This document shows positions 37,414 through 47,400 of a DNA stretch of 64,000 nt, one piece after another; the stretch's first letter is position 1, and every line of letters starts with the position of its first letter. The stretch comes from Balneolaceae bacterium (GTDB lineage Bacteria; Bacteroidota; Rhodothermia; Balneolales; Balneolaceae): the NCBI GenBank assembly GCA_009711805.1, contig VEMX01000034.1, positions 34,333 through 98,332 on the forward strand, in the 5' to 3' direction. The notes under the pieces were generated by a model, which saw nothing but the letters and a program-made list of their open reading frames with translations, did no database searches and was not told where the DNA came from. The position numbers were made by a program, and so were the translations under genes.

Positions 37414-39873
37414 ATGATCATGAGATTTAAGTTTGTTCGGTTTCTTCTATTTGCTCTTTTAGCAACTTTTACGGTTATATCCTGTTCTACTTTCCAAAAA
37501 TCAGCCAAAAAGAAGAGTCCTTCCCAATCCTCCGTTCCCCCCTCTTCTAAAGAAGATATTAAACCTTTCTCCAAGGTGATTACCGCTGAGGCCAAAAGTG
37601 ATGAAGGGGTATTCAATATCCATTGGGTGGATGACAAACTGTATTACGAGATCCCCAATTCGCTTCTTGGGCGCGAAATGCTCTTGGTAAGCCGTGTAGC
37701 TGAAGTGCCATCCGATTTCTTTGGGTTCTTTTCCGGGGGAGCAAAAACAGCTGAACAAGTGGTAACTTTCAGCCGGCAGGATGACAACATCCTGATTCGC
37801 AAACAGTCCTATAATGCCGTAGCCAATGATACCCTTCCGGTTTATAAATCAGTACAAGCCAATAACTTTGCTCCCATCCTTGCTTCTATGCCTATAGAGG
37901 CTTTAAGTGAAGATTCTTCCGGAGTAGTTATTGAAATGACCGATTTTTTTGCGGATGATGTGGAAGCAATCAGTGGACTTATCAACTTCCTCAGAAAACA
38001 ATACCAGGTACGCCGGCTGGACGGAAACAGAAGCTATATTGAATCAGCCAACAGTTTTCCGGAAAATATCGAAGTTCGCCATGTAATGACTTACCATGCC
38101 GGGAACCCGCCCTCCGATGAACACACCAACACCATCTCTTTGATGATGAGCCAGTCTATGGTGCTCTTAGCTAAAAAACCGATGCGTCCCCGTTACGAAG
38201 ATTACCGGGTGGGATGGTTTACCATCAACCAAATTGATTATGGCACTGAGGAACAAAAAGCGGCTACAAAGAGCTATATCCGCAGATGGCGACTAGAACC
38301 CAAAGACCATGAGGCCTATGCCCGGGGTGAATTGGTTGAACCCGTTAAGCCTATTGTGTATTACCTGGATCCTGCTACTCCCACCAAATATATCCCTTAT
38401 ATAAAACAAGGGATTGAAGACTGGCAAGAAGCTTTTGAATCTGCTGGTTTCAAGAACGCTATTATAGCCAAAGAAGCGCCAACCAAAGAAGAAAATCCGG
38501 AATGGAGCCCCGAAGATATCCGGTATTCAACCGTGCGATGGGTAGCCAGCACCATTCGTAATGCAGTAGGGCCAAGCGTTAGCGATCCCCGTACAGGCGA
38601 AATTATTGAGAGTGATATTGTATGGTATCACAACCACATGAGAAGTTACCGAAACCGCCTGATGATTGAGACTGGAGCGGCTAATCCCGCAGCAAGAAAG
38701 CTTAAACTGGATGATAATCTTATCGGGGAAACCATGCGAAGAGTCATTTCACATGAAGTAGGCCACGCCATTGGCTTGCCACACAATATGCAATCCAGTT
38801 CTGCTTATCCTACCGATTCTTTACGATCCGGGAGCTTTACCCAGAAGTATGGCATCGCAACCACCATTATGGAATATGCCCGCCAAAACTATGTGGCCCA
38901 GCCCGGAGATGAGAACATCCGTTTTATCCGAAAAATAGGACCTTATGACAAATATGCGGTAAACTGGGGTTATCGGGTGATACCTGAAGCTGAGACCCCG
39001 GAAGACGAAAAACCCATATTAGACCGCTGGATTGAAGAAAAAGCCGGAGATCCGGTATACCGCTTTGCCTCTTCCACAGGCTGGGATCCCTCTGCCCAAA
39101 CAGAAGATCTGGGGAATGATCCTGTTAAATCCAGCACTTATGGGTTGATGAACCTGAAGCGGGTAGTGCCCAACCTTATTGAATGGACTTCGACCCCCGG
39201 GAAGGGTTACAACGATCTTGAGGAAATTTATGGAGAACTTGTATACCAATGGAACCGGTACGCACGGCATGTTTCTACCAATATTGGTGGTGTCTACCAA
39301 AGTCGGAAAGCCTCTGATCAGGATGGAGTGTTGTATACCCCTGTACAAAAACACTATCAACAAAAGGCTATGGGTTTTTTGAATGCCAATGTCTTTTCAA
39401 CCCCAGAGTGGTTACTGGATGAAGAAATCCTTCGTCGTATAGAACATGCCGGAGCTATCGATCGCATTCGAAACCTGCAGGGAAGTATCCTCAGGGATGT
39501 GATGGCTCCTGATGTAATCGTCAGGTTAAATGAGCAGTATTCATTTGATAGTGATGCCTATGCACCACTCCAAATGCTGAATGATCTTCGGGCAGGAATA
39601 TGGGCTGAAATATATGACGCCCAGCCTGTAGATGTATACCGCAGAAACCTGCAGCGTTTGTATATCTCCAATATTGAATCTGCCTTCCTGGAAGATGAAT
39701 ATCGTTCTATCAACATCAAGCAATCCGACATACGACCGTTACTCCGGGTAGAATTGCAGCAGCTCCGGGAAGATATAAACCAGGCTCAAAACCGAATTGA
39801 TGATCGCCTTACCCAGGCACATTTAACGGACATCGCCCAACGCATTGATGATATACTGAAGCCGGATAACTAA
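37414..39873 (+). CDS. Secreted zinc metalloprotease lipoprotein (DUF5117/DUF4953 family)
   Basis: 819 residues. Lipoprotein signal (MRFKFVRFLLFALLATFTVISC; an in-frame ATG two codons upstream is equally possible). The N-terminal part contains the DUF5117-like RVAEVPSDFFGFFSGGAKTAEQVV segment; the catalytic domain has HEVGHAIGLPHN (447-458), an extended HExxHxxGxxH zinc site, followed by the TIMEYARQNYVAQPGD turn with the methionine typical of metzincins. Families of this kind are common in Bacteroidota and are presumed to act in the periplasm or at the surface. Substrate unknown. Confidence 0.88.
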   Translation: MIMRFKFVRFLLFALLATFTVISCSTFQKSAKKKSPSQSSVPPSSKEDIKPFSKVITAEAKSDEGVFNIHWVDDKLYYEIPNSLLGREMLLVSRVAEVPSDFFGFFSGGAKTAEQVVTFSRQDDNILIRKQSYNAVANDTLPVYKSVQANNFAPILASMPIEALSEDSSGVVIEMTDFFADDVEAISGLINFLRKQYQVRRLDGNRSYIESANSFPENIEVRHVMTYHAGNPPSDEHTNTISLMMSQSMVLLAKKPMRPRYEDYRVGWFTINQIDYGTEEQKAATKSYIRRWRLEPKDHEAYARGELVEPVKPIVYYLDPATPTKYIPYIKQGIEDWQEAFESAGFKNAIIAKEAPTKEENPEWSPEDIRYSTVRWVASTIRNAVGPSVSDPRTGEIIESDIVWYHNHMRSYRNRLMIETGAANPAARKLKLDDNLIGETMRRVISHEVGHAIGLPHNMQSSSAYPTDSLRSGSFTQKYGIATTIMEYARQNYVAQPGDENIRFIRKIGPYDKYAVNWGYRVIPEAETPEDEKPILDRWIEEKAGDPVYRFASSTGWDPSAQTEDLGNDPVKSSTYGLMNLKRVVPNLIEWTSTPGKGYNDLEEIYGELVYQWNRYARHVSTNIGGVYQSRKASDQDGVLYTPVQKHYQQKAMGFLNANVFSTPEWLLDEEILRRIEHAGAIDRIRNLQGSILRDVMAPDVIVRLNEQYSFDSDAYAPLQMLNDLRAGIWAEIYDAQPVDVYRRNLQRLYISNIESAFLEDEYRSINIKQSDIRPLLRVELQQLREDINQAQNRIDDRLTQAHLTDIAQRIDDILKPDN

Positions 39874-39888
39874 CAGACAAGTCAATCC

Positions 39889-39963
39889 AGGGATCAAGGG
39901 TGGTGGACGAGGAACAGTAGGTCGTTGTGGATATGCTATATTGGTCAATAGTCCCTGATCCCT
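39889..39963. repeat. Inverted repeat after the metalloprotease gene
   Basis: AGGGATCAAGGG (39889-39900) and CCCTGATCCCT (39953-39963) are inverted with one gap, inside a repeat-like GTCAATCC/GGTCAATAG context. It may act as terminator between convergent genes, but it has no U-tract; a dispersed repeat is equally likely. Confidence 0.4.
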
Positions 39964-40005
39964 CGCCCTGAATTTTCGAAGGGAATAAAGAGGAGGCCGG
40001 GATGT

Positions 40006-40269
40006 TTACTTAAGGCTCTTTGCCTTTAATATGCCTCTTTCCGTTATCGTTATATGTCCATAAAGAAAAGGACCTCCAATAGTAGCTACATCTATAAATT
40101 CCTTATTCTCCAGGTACTCAAGCAGGTTTTTAACTTCAACTCGGTCCATGCCCATCTCCTTAACGATCCGCTCAACTTCTATTTTTTGTTCTGAATTGCT
40201 TTTACTGAGCTGATCAAGCAGTAAGATGAGATGTTTCGCCTTCTGATTAAAATCCCCGCCTATGAGCAT
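40006..40269 (-). CDS. Small winged-helix protein
   Basis: 87 residues. Helix-turn-helix-like part IEVERIVKEMGMDRVEVKNLLEYLENKEFIDV followed by a beta-wing (GPFLYGHITITERGILKAKSLK) suggests a minimal MarR/PadR-like winged helix, with an N-terminal helix that could dimerise. DNA binding is an inference; protein binding is also possible. It is convergent with the metalloprotease gene and divergent (231 bp) from the sensor kinase gene, so it could regulate the latter. Confidence 0.55.
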   Translation of the reverse strand: MLIGGDFNQKAKHLILLLDQLSKSNSEQKIEVERIVKEMGMDRVEVKNLLEYLENKEFIDVATIGGPFLYGHITITERGILKAKSLK

Positions 40270-40500
40270 ACACTTCTTTTATTTTGATTTGTGCAAGGAT
40301 CTTAATTTAAGCTCATCAAATAATTAGCTAAATGTTAAGGTATTATTAACAAGCTCAATTATTATCTTATGTGGACGATTATAAATCTATAATCTTTCAG
40401 GGCATATTTAAGATGATTCTAATCGCATTTTTCACGGCATACTTACAACTTGCATATTGCAAAAAAACAGGTTGTCAGGTTATAAAGAATAAGTGGCGAG

Positions 40501-42636
40501 ATGTACAATAAACTAACATTAAGGAACCGTATATTTCTCATCTCCTCTCTTTTGGTATTGTTAGCTTATATTTTGATGTGGGTATTTGTACGCCCCGAAT
40601 ATAAAAAGGCAATAATAAATGAGCGTACCACCATTGTATCTCAACTACAGGAGTACTCACTGCGCCGTTCCGACCAAACCATCCGTAACTGGCTAAATTC
40701 AACAAACTACCTGGCCGAACAGATTATCGACAACCCTGCAGATATTGAAAACCTGACTACCAAAACCATCAACCTGACGCCTGGCTTAATGCGCATTGTA
40801 CTATCTGAATCTGGCTCAGACGAAGCCTTGGATATAAAGCGCAGCATCTACAACAATATTGACTTTAGTGGAATCTCACGCAACTGGAAAGAATCCCGCA
40901 TCGATCCCCGAATAAAAGTTAGCCTGATTCCCAACCAGGCCGTTGATAACAACGATGATGCAGTACATACGGATTTATTACTTTCGGAACGGGTAATACA
41001 AATTGGAAATGACATTTATATTCTTGACTTGTTTTTTGATGCAAGCCCACTCATTCAGGAGCTTACCCAAATTCCTCTGGGAGGCGAATATGTGACTAAC
41101 ATACTCACCAACAATGGTGAGAATATTGTCCCCTCCCGCCCATTTGAGTTTCCCAAAAGCCTGACAGGCGAAGCCTCCTATTCTGATCAAACCACTTTGC
41201 AGCTGGGTAAAAATAATTGGTTTGTCATGAGTTCCCGCTTCGAAACCATTCCCTATTGGCATGCCATAGCTGTTGAGGATAATTTTATTTTAAAGCCCGT
41301 CAACGACCTCATTGTATTTTCTGCACTTGCCGGGGCGGTAATACTCTTCATCATGTTTTTGGTGAGTTGGTATGTAAGTGATCGTATCAACCGGCCGGTA
41401 GAGCGTATTATTCATGATGTAGAGTATATGAGCGAACTTGATTTCAATCATCCGGTATCTTCCGTTCATCTGCCTGAGTTTGAAACTATGGAAGAGACCC
41501 TCGAAAATATACGACTCACGCTTCTCCGGTATCAAAAACTGAATGTTGAAAAGATTATTCTGGAGGAATGGAAGAATAAGTATATGATGACCTATTCTGA
41601 AGACCTCATTGGGATACTGGATGCCGATAAGAAATTTGATTTTCTGAACAACAACTTTGTCCATTTTCTTGAAAACCTTAAGCTGAATCCAAATCAGGTA
41701 CACCTGGAAGACTTCCTTCAGCATGACAAGATTCACAAAAGCAAGCTAAGCCAAACGGTACATTACCCCGAACCTTTTACTGTACAAATTGATCAGGCTG
41801 AAGTCTCTTTTCAAAAAAACGAAGAAGAGAACTCCTACTATGATTTTCAATATGTATCTATTGTAGATGAGAACAATGACGAACAAGCAGCTCTTGTTAT
41901 TCTGCATGACAAGACCAAAGACCGGTTGCTCGACATCAAGCGCAATGATATGATCAATATTATTGTACATGAGCTTAAAAACCCTATAAGCGGAGTGGTT
42001 GGGTTGTCGAACCTGCTGCTGAATACAAATGACTATGAAGGAGAAGAACAGGATGTTTTGATGAAGGAAATATATCTATCCGGAGAACGGATGAACACGC
42101 TGGTTAACCGCTTTCTGGATGTTCAACGGCTTGAATCTGGCCATATCCCTCTCGATTTTATTCCCGTAGATCTTCTCATCTTGGTTGAAGACATCAAAAG
42201 TGTAAACAACAGTCTTCTTAATGAAAAGAATCTTACACTGGATATTGAGGAAGAGGGTGAAGATTTCAGTATTTATGCTTCCAAAGATCACGTGTATGAT
42301 GCTATTCAAAACATCCTGAGCAACGCTATTAAATACGGAGACCCGAATCGCACCATCATGATGGAATTAAACGCTCATCCAAATAAGGTGTCAGTAAGTA
42401 TAACCGATTATGGATATGGGATCAGCGTGGAAGATCAAAGCAAGATTTTTGACAAATTTTTCCGGGTTAAATCCAACCGAAAGGCTGCCAGGCAAAAGGG
42501 AACCGGTCTTGGGCTCGCCTATATAAAAGAAATTGTAAACCGGCATCACGGAGATATAACACTGGAATCTGATCCTACTATTGGTTGTAAATTCACTCTT
42601 ATATTTCCGCGAAAACAAGAGGGAGAAGCGGCATGA
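40501..42636 (+). CDS. Membrane sensor histidine kinase with extracytoplasmic domain, HAMP and PAS-like domain
   Basis: 711 residues. Membrane helix at about 12-30, extracytoplasmic CACHE-like region (about 31-268), second helix 270-291, HAMP segment (about 292-345), a PAS-like domain (about 355-470, DLIGILDADKKFDFLNNNFVHFL), HisKA with H490 (IIVHELKNPISGVVGLSN) and HATPase (NAIKYG, ITDYGYGIS, GTGLGLAYIK). No receiver domain, so it must signal to a separate regulator. Its stop overlaps the start of the FecR-domain gene (ATGA), so the kinase is translationally coupled to two exported proteins. Confidence 0.9.
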   Translation: MYNKLTLRNRIFLISSLLVLLAYILMWVFVRPEYKKAIINERTTIVSQLQEYSLRRSDQTIRNWLNSTNYLAEQIIDNPADIENLTTKTINLTPGLMRIVLSESGSDEALDIKRSIYNNIDFSGISRNWKESRIDPRIKVSLIPNQAVDNNDDAVHTDLLLSERVIQIGNDIYILDLFFDASPLIQELTQIPLGGEYVTNILTNNGENIVPSRPFEFPKSLTGEASYSDQTTLQLGKNNWFVMSSRFETIPYWHAIAVEDNFILKPVNDLIVFSALAGAVILFIMFLVSWYVSDRINRPVERIIHDVEYMSELDFNHPVSSVHLPEFETMEETLENIRLTLLRYQKLNVEKIILEEWKNKYMMTYSEDLIGILDADKKFDFLNNNFVHFLENLKLNPNQVHLEDFLQHDKIHKSKLSQTVHYPEPFTVQIDQAEVSFQKNEEENSYYDFQYVSIVDENNDEQAALVILHDKTKDRLLDIKRNDMINIIVHELKNPISGVVGLSNLLLNTNDYEGEEQDVLMKEIYLSGERMNTLVNRFLDVQRLESGHIPLDFIPVDLLILVEDIKSVNNSLLNEKNLTLDIEEEGEDFSIYASKDHVYDAIQNILSNAIKYGDPNRTIMMELNAHPNKVSVSITDYGYGISVEDQSKIFDKFFRVKSNRKAARQKGTGLGLAYIKEIVNRHHGDITLESDPTIGCKFTLIFPRKQEGEAA

Positions 42637-44405
42637 TCCGGGTCAGCACAGTTTTTTTTCTATTGGGTATATGTGTGATACAACCCAGCCAGGCACAGCA
42701 AGGAGATCTGCAATTTTCTGCCGGGGAAATCCAGGATATATCGCTGAGATACAGTGGAAACACCTCTAACTGGCCTCTGGTTGTTGGGCTTGCAGAACAC
42801 GATGTCACCTCCAACAGTTTTACCCTTAGCCAGGCTGATGTACTTCAGCTCCAAAATTTTTCTACCATTTCTTCCACTGTTGATGAACACAAGCTTCGGG
42901 TACAGGACCTTATTGCTGAAGGAGCTGCCATCTTTGCCACTCAGGTTCTGGACAGTGTAAAACAGACCCTTGCAGATTATTACGAAGCTATCAAAGACGG
43001 AGAGTTAGAAAACGCTACCCGGCTGGGTTCTACAATTCCCGAACGAGTTGATCTGCTGGAACAGACACTTCAATCTAACCGCGTGGTAGATGTAGAAGCA
43101 CAGCTCACCAAAAAAGATGGCAATGTAGACAAACGCCGCGGACTCCTGGGCAGTTGGCTGGATGCCGTTGTAGGAGATCTTTTCAAAGAATCAGACGGCC
43201 TTAAAACCTACCCGGAAAGTTATGCCAACCTCTATTTCACCGATGGAAGTAATGTTGTTGTAAATCCCAACACGGTAGCCGTCATCAGAAAATCCCGAAT
43301 CGACAGATTAGATCAAAGCTCCGATACCGAAATCACTCTTGAAAATGGCGGTTTATTAGCCAAATTATCCGCCTCTGGTAAAGACCGGAGTAATTATATA
43401 CTAAATGCAGGGCCCTCTACTTCTCAGCTCAAAACACAAAATTTTTATGCCGAAGCTGAAGGAGAACGCAAAGTAAAACTTACCAATTACGACGGAGAAG
43501 CCATTGTTAATGCCAACGATGTGACCATTTCTATTAAAAAAAATGAAGGAACTGTTATTGAAGAAGGGAAACCGCCACTGGATCCTGTAAAACTACTGGA
43601 TGCCCCTTCTCCGGCCTGGTCAACAGCAGACACCGTTATTTACCGGGAAAGCATTCTCTTTCCATTTACAGCGGTTGATAAATCTGAAAGCTATCATGTA
43701 CAATACAGCAATACCGCAGACTTTAATGACAAGGTAATTGATATAACCACTACACAAACTTCAGTAAATCTCAACAACCTTCCTTTGGGTATGACCTTTG
43801 TGCGGGTGCAAGCAACAGACAGTCTTGGGTTAAATGGTCCATACTCCGAAGTAGTAAGGGTATACAGAAACAACGATAACAAACCTCCCCCTTTATTTAT
43901 AGACAAAAATCGCAATAATATTATCTTTACACTTTTAAACCAGGTTACCATAACCGGAGTAACGGAACCAGAAGCCAAACTTACGGTTAATGGCCGGTCG
44001 GTTGAAGTATCTTCTTCCGGAAGATTTAGCATTTCGAAGTCAGATTTGGAAACCCGGCAAACACTGACAATCATCTCGAAAGACAATACCGGCAATCAAA
44101 CTAAAAAAGAGTTACAACTCATTCATTTAACCAAAGAAGATCTATTTGATTTGAATATACGGGGCGGAAGTGGCACGAATCCCATCACAGTTAACAGTAC
44201 AACCCTTACCTTGTCTGGGATGGCCTACCCTTCACTTTCAGTTATCATTGAGAATGGGAAGTTTTCAAAAGTTGTACGCACAGACTCGAAGGGCCGTTGG
44301 GGCACCACTTTTACACCAACATCCGAAATTTTGAACATCACCTTTAGCAATCGTTATACAGATGAGAACTATTTCTCAGAATCTTATACCCTGGAACTCC
44401 AATAA
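42633..44405 (+). CDS. Exported FecR-domain protein with Ig-like C-terminal repeats
   Basis: 590 residues with a cleavable signal peptide (MIRVSTVFFLLGICVIQPSQAQ). A helical segment (about 85-145) is followed by a FecR-like beta domain (about 190-310: YANLYFTDGSNVVVNPNTVAVIRKSRID, TEITLENGGLLAKLSA), a fibronectin-like domain (PSPAWSTADTVIYRESILFPFTAVDKSESYHVQYS) and one or two Ig-like domains (ITGVTEPEAKLTVNGRSVEVSSSGRFS). It has no anti-sigma membrane helix, so it is not a classical FecR. It overlaps the kinase gene by 4 bp and is followed after 7 bp by the PKD gene. Confidence 0.8.
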   Translation: MIRVSTVFFLLGICVIQPSQAQQGDLQFSAGEIQDISLRYSGNTSNWPLVVGLAEHDVTSNSFTLSQADVLQLQNFSTISSTVDEHKLRVQDLIAEGAAIFATQVLDSVKQTLADYYEAIKDGELENATRLGSTIPERVDLLEQTLQSNRVVDVEAQLTKKDGNVDKRRGLLGSWLDAVVGDLFKESDGLKTYPESYANLYFTDGSNVVVNPNTVAVIRKSRIDRLDQSSDTEITLENGGLLAKLSASGKDRSNYILNAGPSTSQLKTQNFYAEAEGERKVKLTNYDGEAIVNANDVTISIKKNEGTVIEEGKPPLDPVKLLDAPSPAWSTADTVIYRESILFPFTAVDKSESYHVQYSNTADFNDKVIDITTTQTSVNLNNLPLGMTFVRVQATDSLGLNGPYSEVVRVYRNNDNKPPPLFIDKNRNNIIFTLLNQVTITGVTEPEAKLTVNGRSVEVSSSGRFSISKSDLETRQTLTIISKDNTGNQTKKELQLIHLTKEDLFDLNIRGGSGTNPITVNSTTLTLSGMAYPSLSVIIENGKFSKVVRTDSKGRWGTTFTPTSEILNITFSNRYTDENYFSESYTLELQ

Positions 44406-44412
44406 GAAGAAT

Positions 44413-47400
44413 ATGAAGTTTAAAACTACTACATATTTACTTTTTTTGCTTGCACTTCTTAGTGTACATGCCCAGGCTCAACAGGTATTACTTTCAGTTT
44501 CAGGAGAAAATGCCTCAATGGTCAGTGGTGATGACCGGCATCAATATGATATTTGGATACAGCCTGATGCCAATGCAAAATCAGGGGTATTGGAAGTATA
44601 TGATGCTGGTATGGGCGGCTCCGGAGATGTACTGCTGAACAACGAGGATCTCACAACCACAACCTTTTCGGTCTATGCTTTTGACGACATCTATAGATTG
44701 ACCGATGTACAGGTGCAGCCCAAGAGCTCAAATGCCACTCCCCTCTTTGAGCTTAAAACCACCGATGAAGAGCGTTTTACAGACCAATGGGTTTCGCTGA
44801 CGGATGTTGAATCCCAGGCTGGGTCGGGATATATCGTACGGGTTTCCACAGAAGGTGGCGATGATGTAAATACCTTCAATTTCAGGGTACGTAGCGGCAA
44901 TAAAACCCTTACAGGCAATAGCTGGCACATCATTACCTTTGATCTTTCTATTGCCCTCTTTGAATCTCAAGCAGACCAATACTTTCAATTTAAACGCTAC
45001 TCAACCGGGCTTTCCGACTTTAGTCCCCTCTCTGTATCAGGTGAGGAGGATATACAACTCCGAAAAATTGACTTATTTGGAGATTTATATGAACTCAACC
45101 AGGTCGACATCCCCATAAACAGATTTGGAAGAACCAACAGCTGGGGACTACATATCCCAGGTTCCTCTGAACGGAAGAATAACCTTACCGTATTTGGAGA
45201 AAACAGCCCTGTACTGTGGCTGTTTGAACCTTATACCGGAACAGGATTCGGCAAGCCGTCACCTAGCATCAGAAAAATACCACAGGCAAGTTGTATAGAA
45301 AAATCATTCGAGATTGCCGCAAATAATCAGCTTGGTCCATCTGTAAATGAGGCCCTCTGGCAGCTGGATGGTGAAGTCTTGGCCAATGGGCGAACTCCTT
45401 TATTTTCTTTCGCCACCAAACGGGGAGATTTAAATCTGAATGCCCTTATACCCGAACCTGCCGGCTATTTCCCGGACTACTGGTATTTCCCGCAAACGGT
45501 GACAGTGAACATTCCTCCTATATCTCGCCTTACAACTTCTAAAACGGTTATATCTCCCTACGAACAAATTACCCTTTCCGCTGAAGGTTCATACGACAGA
45601 GATGGCAAACCATTGAACTATACCTGGTTTGTAAATGGAACCGAGAGAGGGTCGGGAATACAATTTACCTTTAGTGATTCTCTGTCCAGAAGTTCAGCTA
45701 TTTCTGTAAGAGTATCGAATGGAGGACAGCTGGCAAATTGCAGCAATAGCCAAAAACAAGTTATGATGCGGGTGAATGCACAACCCCGGGCCGAAATCGA
45801 GGGACCCGATATCATAAGTACCGGAGTGGAACAAGAATATAAAGTTATAAATGCCCGTGATGCCGATGGGGATTCCCTTTCTTTCTTCTGGGAAGAAACT
45901 CAATTTGACGACAACCCAACAGGTCCTGCTGTTACCGTGGTACATGAGCAAGCCGGAAATTATAAGCTTAGCCTTCGCGTTTCCGACAATACGAATACCT
46001 CCAATGCCGACTTCCTTACCATAAAAGAGTATACTGTTAACGCTTCTCCTGTAGCTGTAATACAGGCGCCCGAAAAAGTAGCGCCTAACCAGGAATTTCA
46101 GCTGAGCAGCACCTCCTCTTCAGATTCCAACAACCCTCAGCTCTCTTTCCGCTGGTTTATAGATGGAGAAGAAATCTCAACCGATCCTTCTTTTACCCAC
46201 CAGATAGCTGAACCTGGAATATATGATATCAGGCTGGTAGCTGATGACATGCTGGGATTAGCAAATTCCGTTTCTGAATCCACCCAAACCATCAGGGTAA
46301 ATCAGAATCCTGTTCCCGTTATCACGGCTCCGGCAGCAATATCTACTTCTTTTATTTCATTCAGTGCAGACAGTAGTTTTTCCGTTTCCCGGGATTCAGC
46401 GACATTTACCTGGGACTTCGGGGATGGAAATACAGCTACAGGACCTAATCCATCACACGCCTATCAACAAGCCGGAACCTATACGGTAACTTTGGAAATT
46501 AATGACGGACAACAACTACCTAACAGCCTCCAGCGAACTACCAAAGAAATTATAGTTAACGCTTTTCCCATTGCCCGTTTTGAACTTCCTGAAGTTATAG
46601 CACCAGGCGAAGCCATTCCCCTTGATGGAACGCCCAGCACCGACCCGGATGGTTCCATCAACCAGTATTCCTGGTTTGTAAATGGAGAACCCTATGCTGA
46701 AGGGATTCAACAGGAATTAACGCTGCCCGAAGCCGGCATATACTCCATCACCCTTGAGGTAACCGATGACTCCGGATTTGATAACGCACGAGCCTCGCAT
46801 AGCCAGGAACTGCTCGTTAATACGCCTCCTGTTCCCAAATGGACTACATCTCCTAAAATACTAACCCCCGATACTGCTATTGTTTTTTCAGCGGCCAAAT
46901 CTTTTGACCCGGATGGTACTATTGCATCCTATAAATGGGAATTTGAAGATGGTTCCGTGTATGAAGGAGAAGAAATTACTCATACATTTAAAAAAAGCGG
47001 CACCATAAGTTTCAACCTGACCGTCACCGATGAGACAGGGGTAGCCAATGCCGACACCACCTTGCAGACCTCCGCGGAAGTTAACTATCCACCTTATATT
47101 GTAACTGAAACACTGGTGCGATCTAACACCCTTAAAGCCACTTTAGACGCCACCCAAAGCTATGATCTGGACAACGACCCCCTCTCCTTTGAATGGACTC
47201 TGCCCGATGGCTCTAAATGGAATGAAGCTTCATTCAGCTGGGAAGCCCCTGAAACCGGAGTACACATTGTGGCATTGCAGGTAGATGACGGGCAGGGACT
47301 TCCCAATAGTATTAGCGAAGAATTAATACGTGTCATTATAAATCAACCTGTACAGGCTGTTGTGGACTCTATGATTGCCTCCTGTACCGGCCAAACTGTA

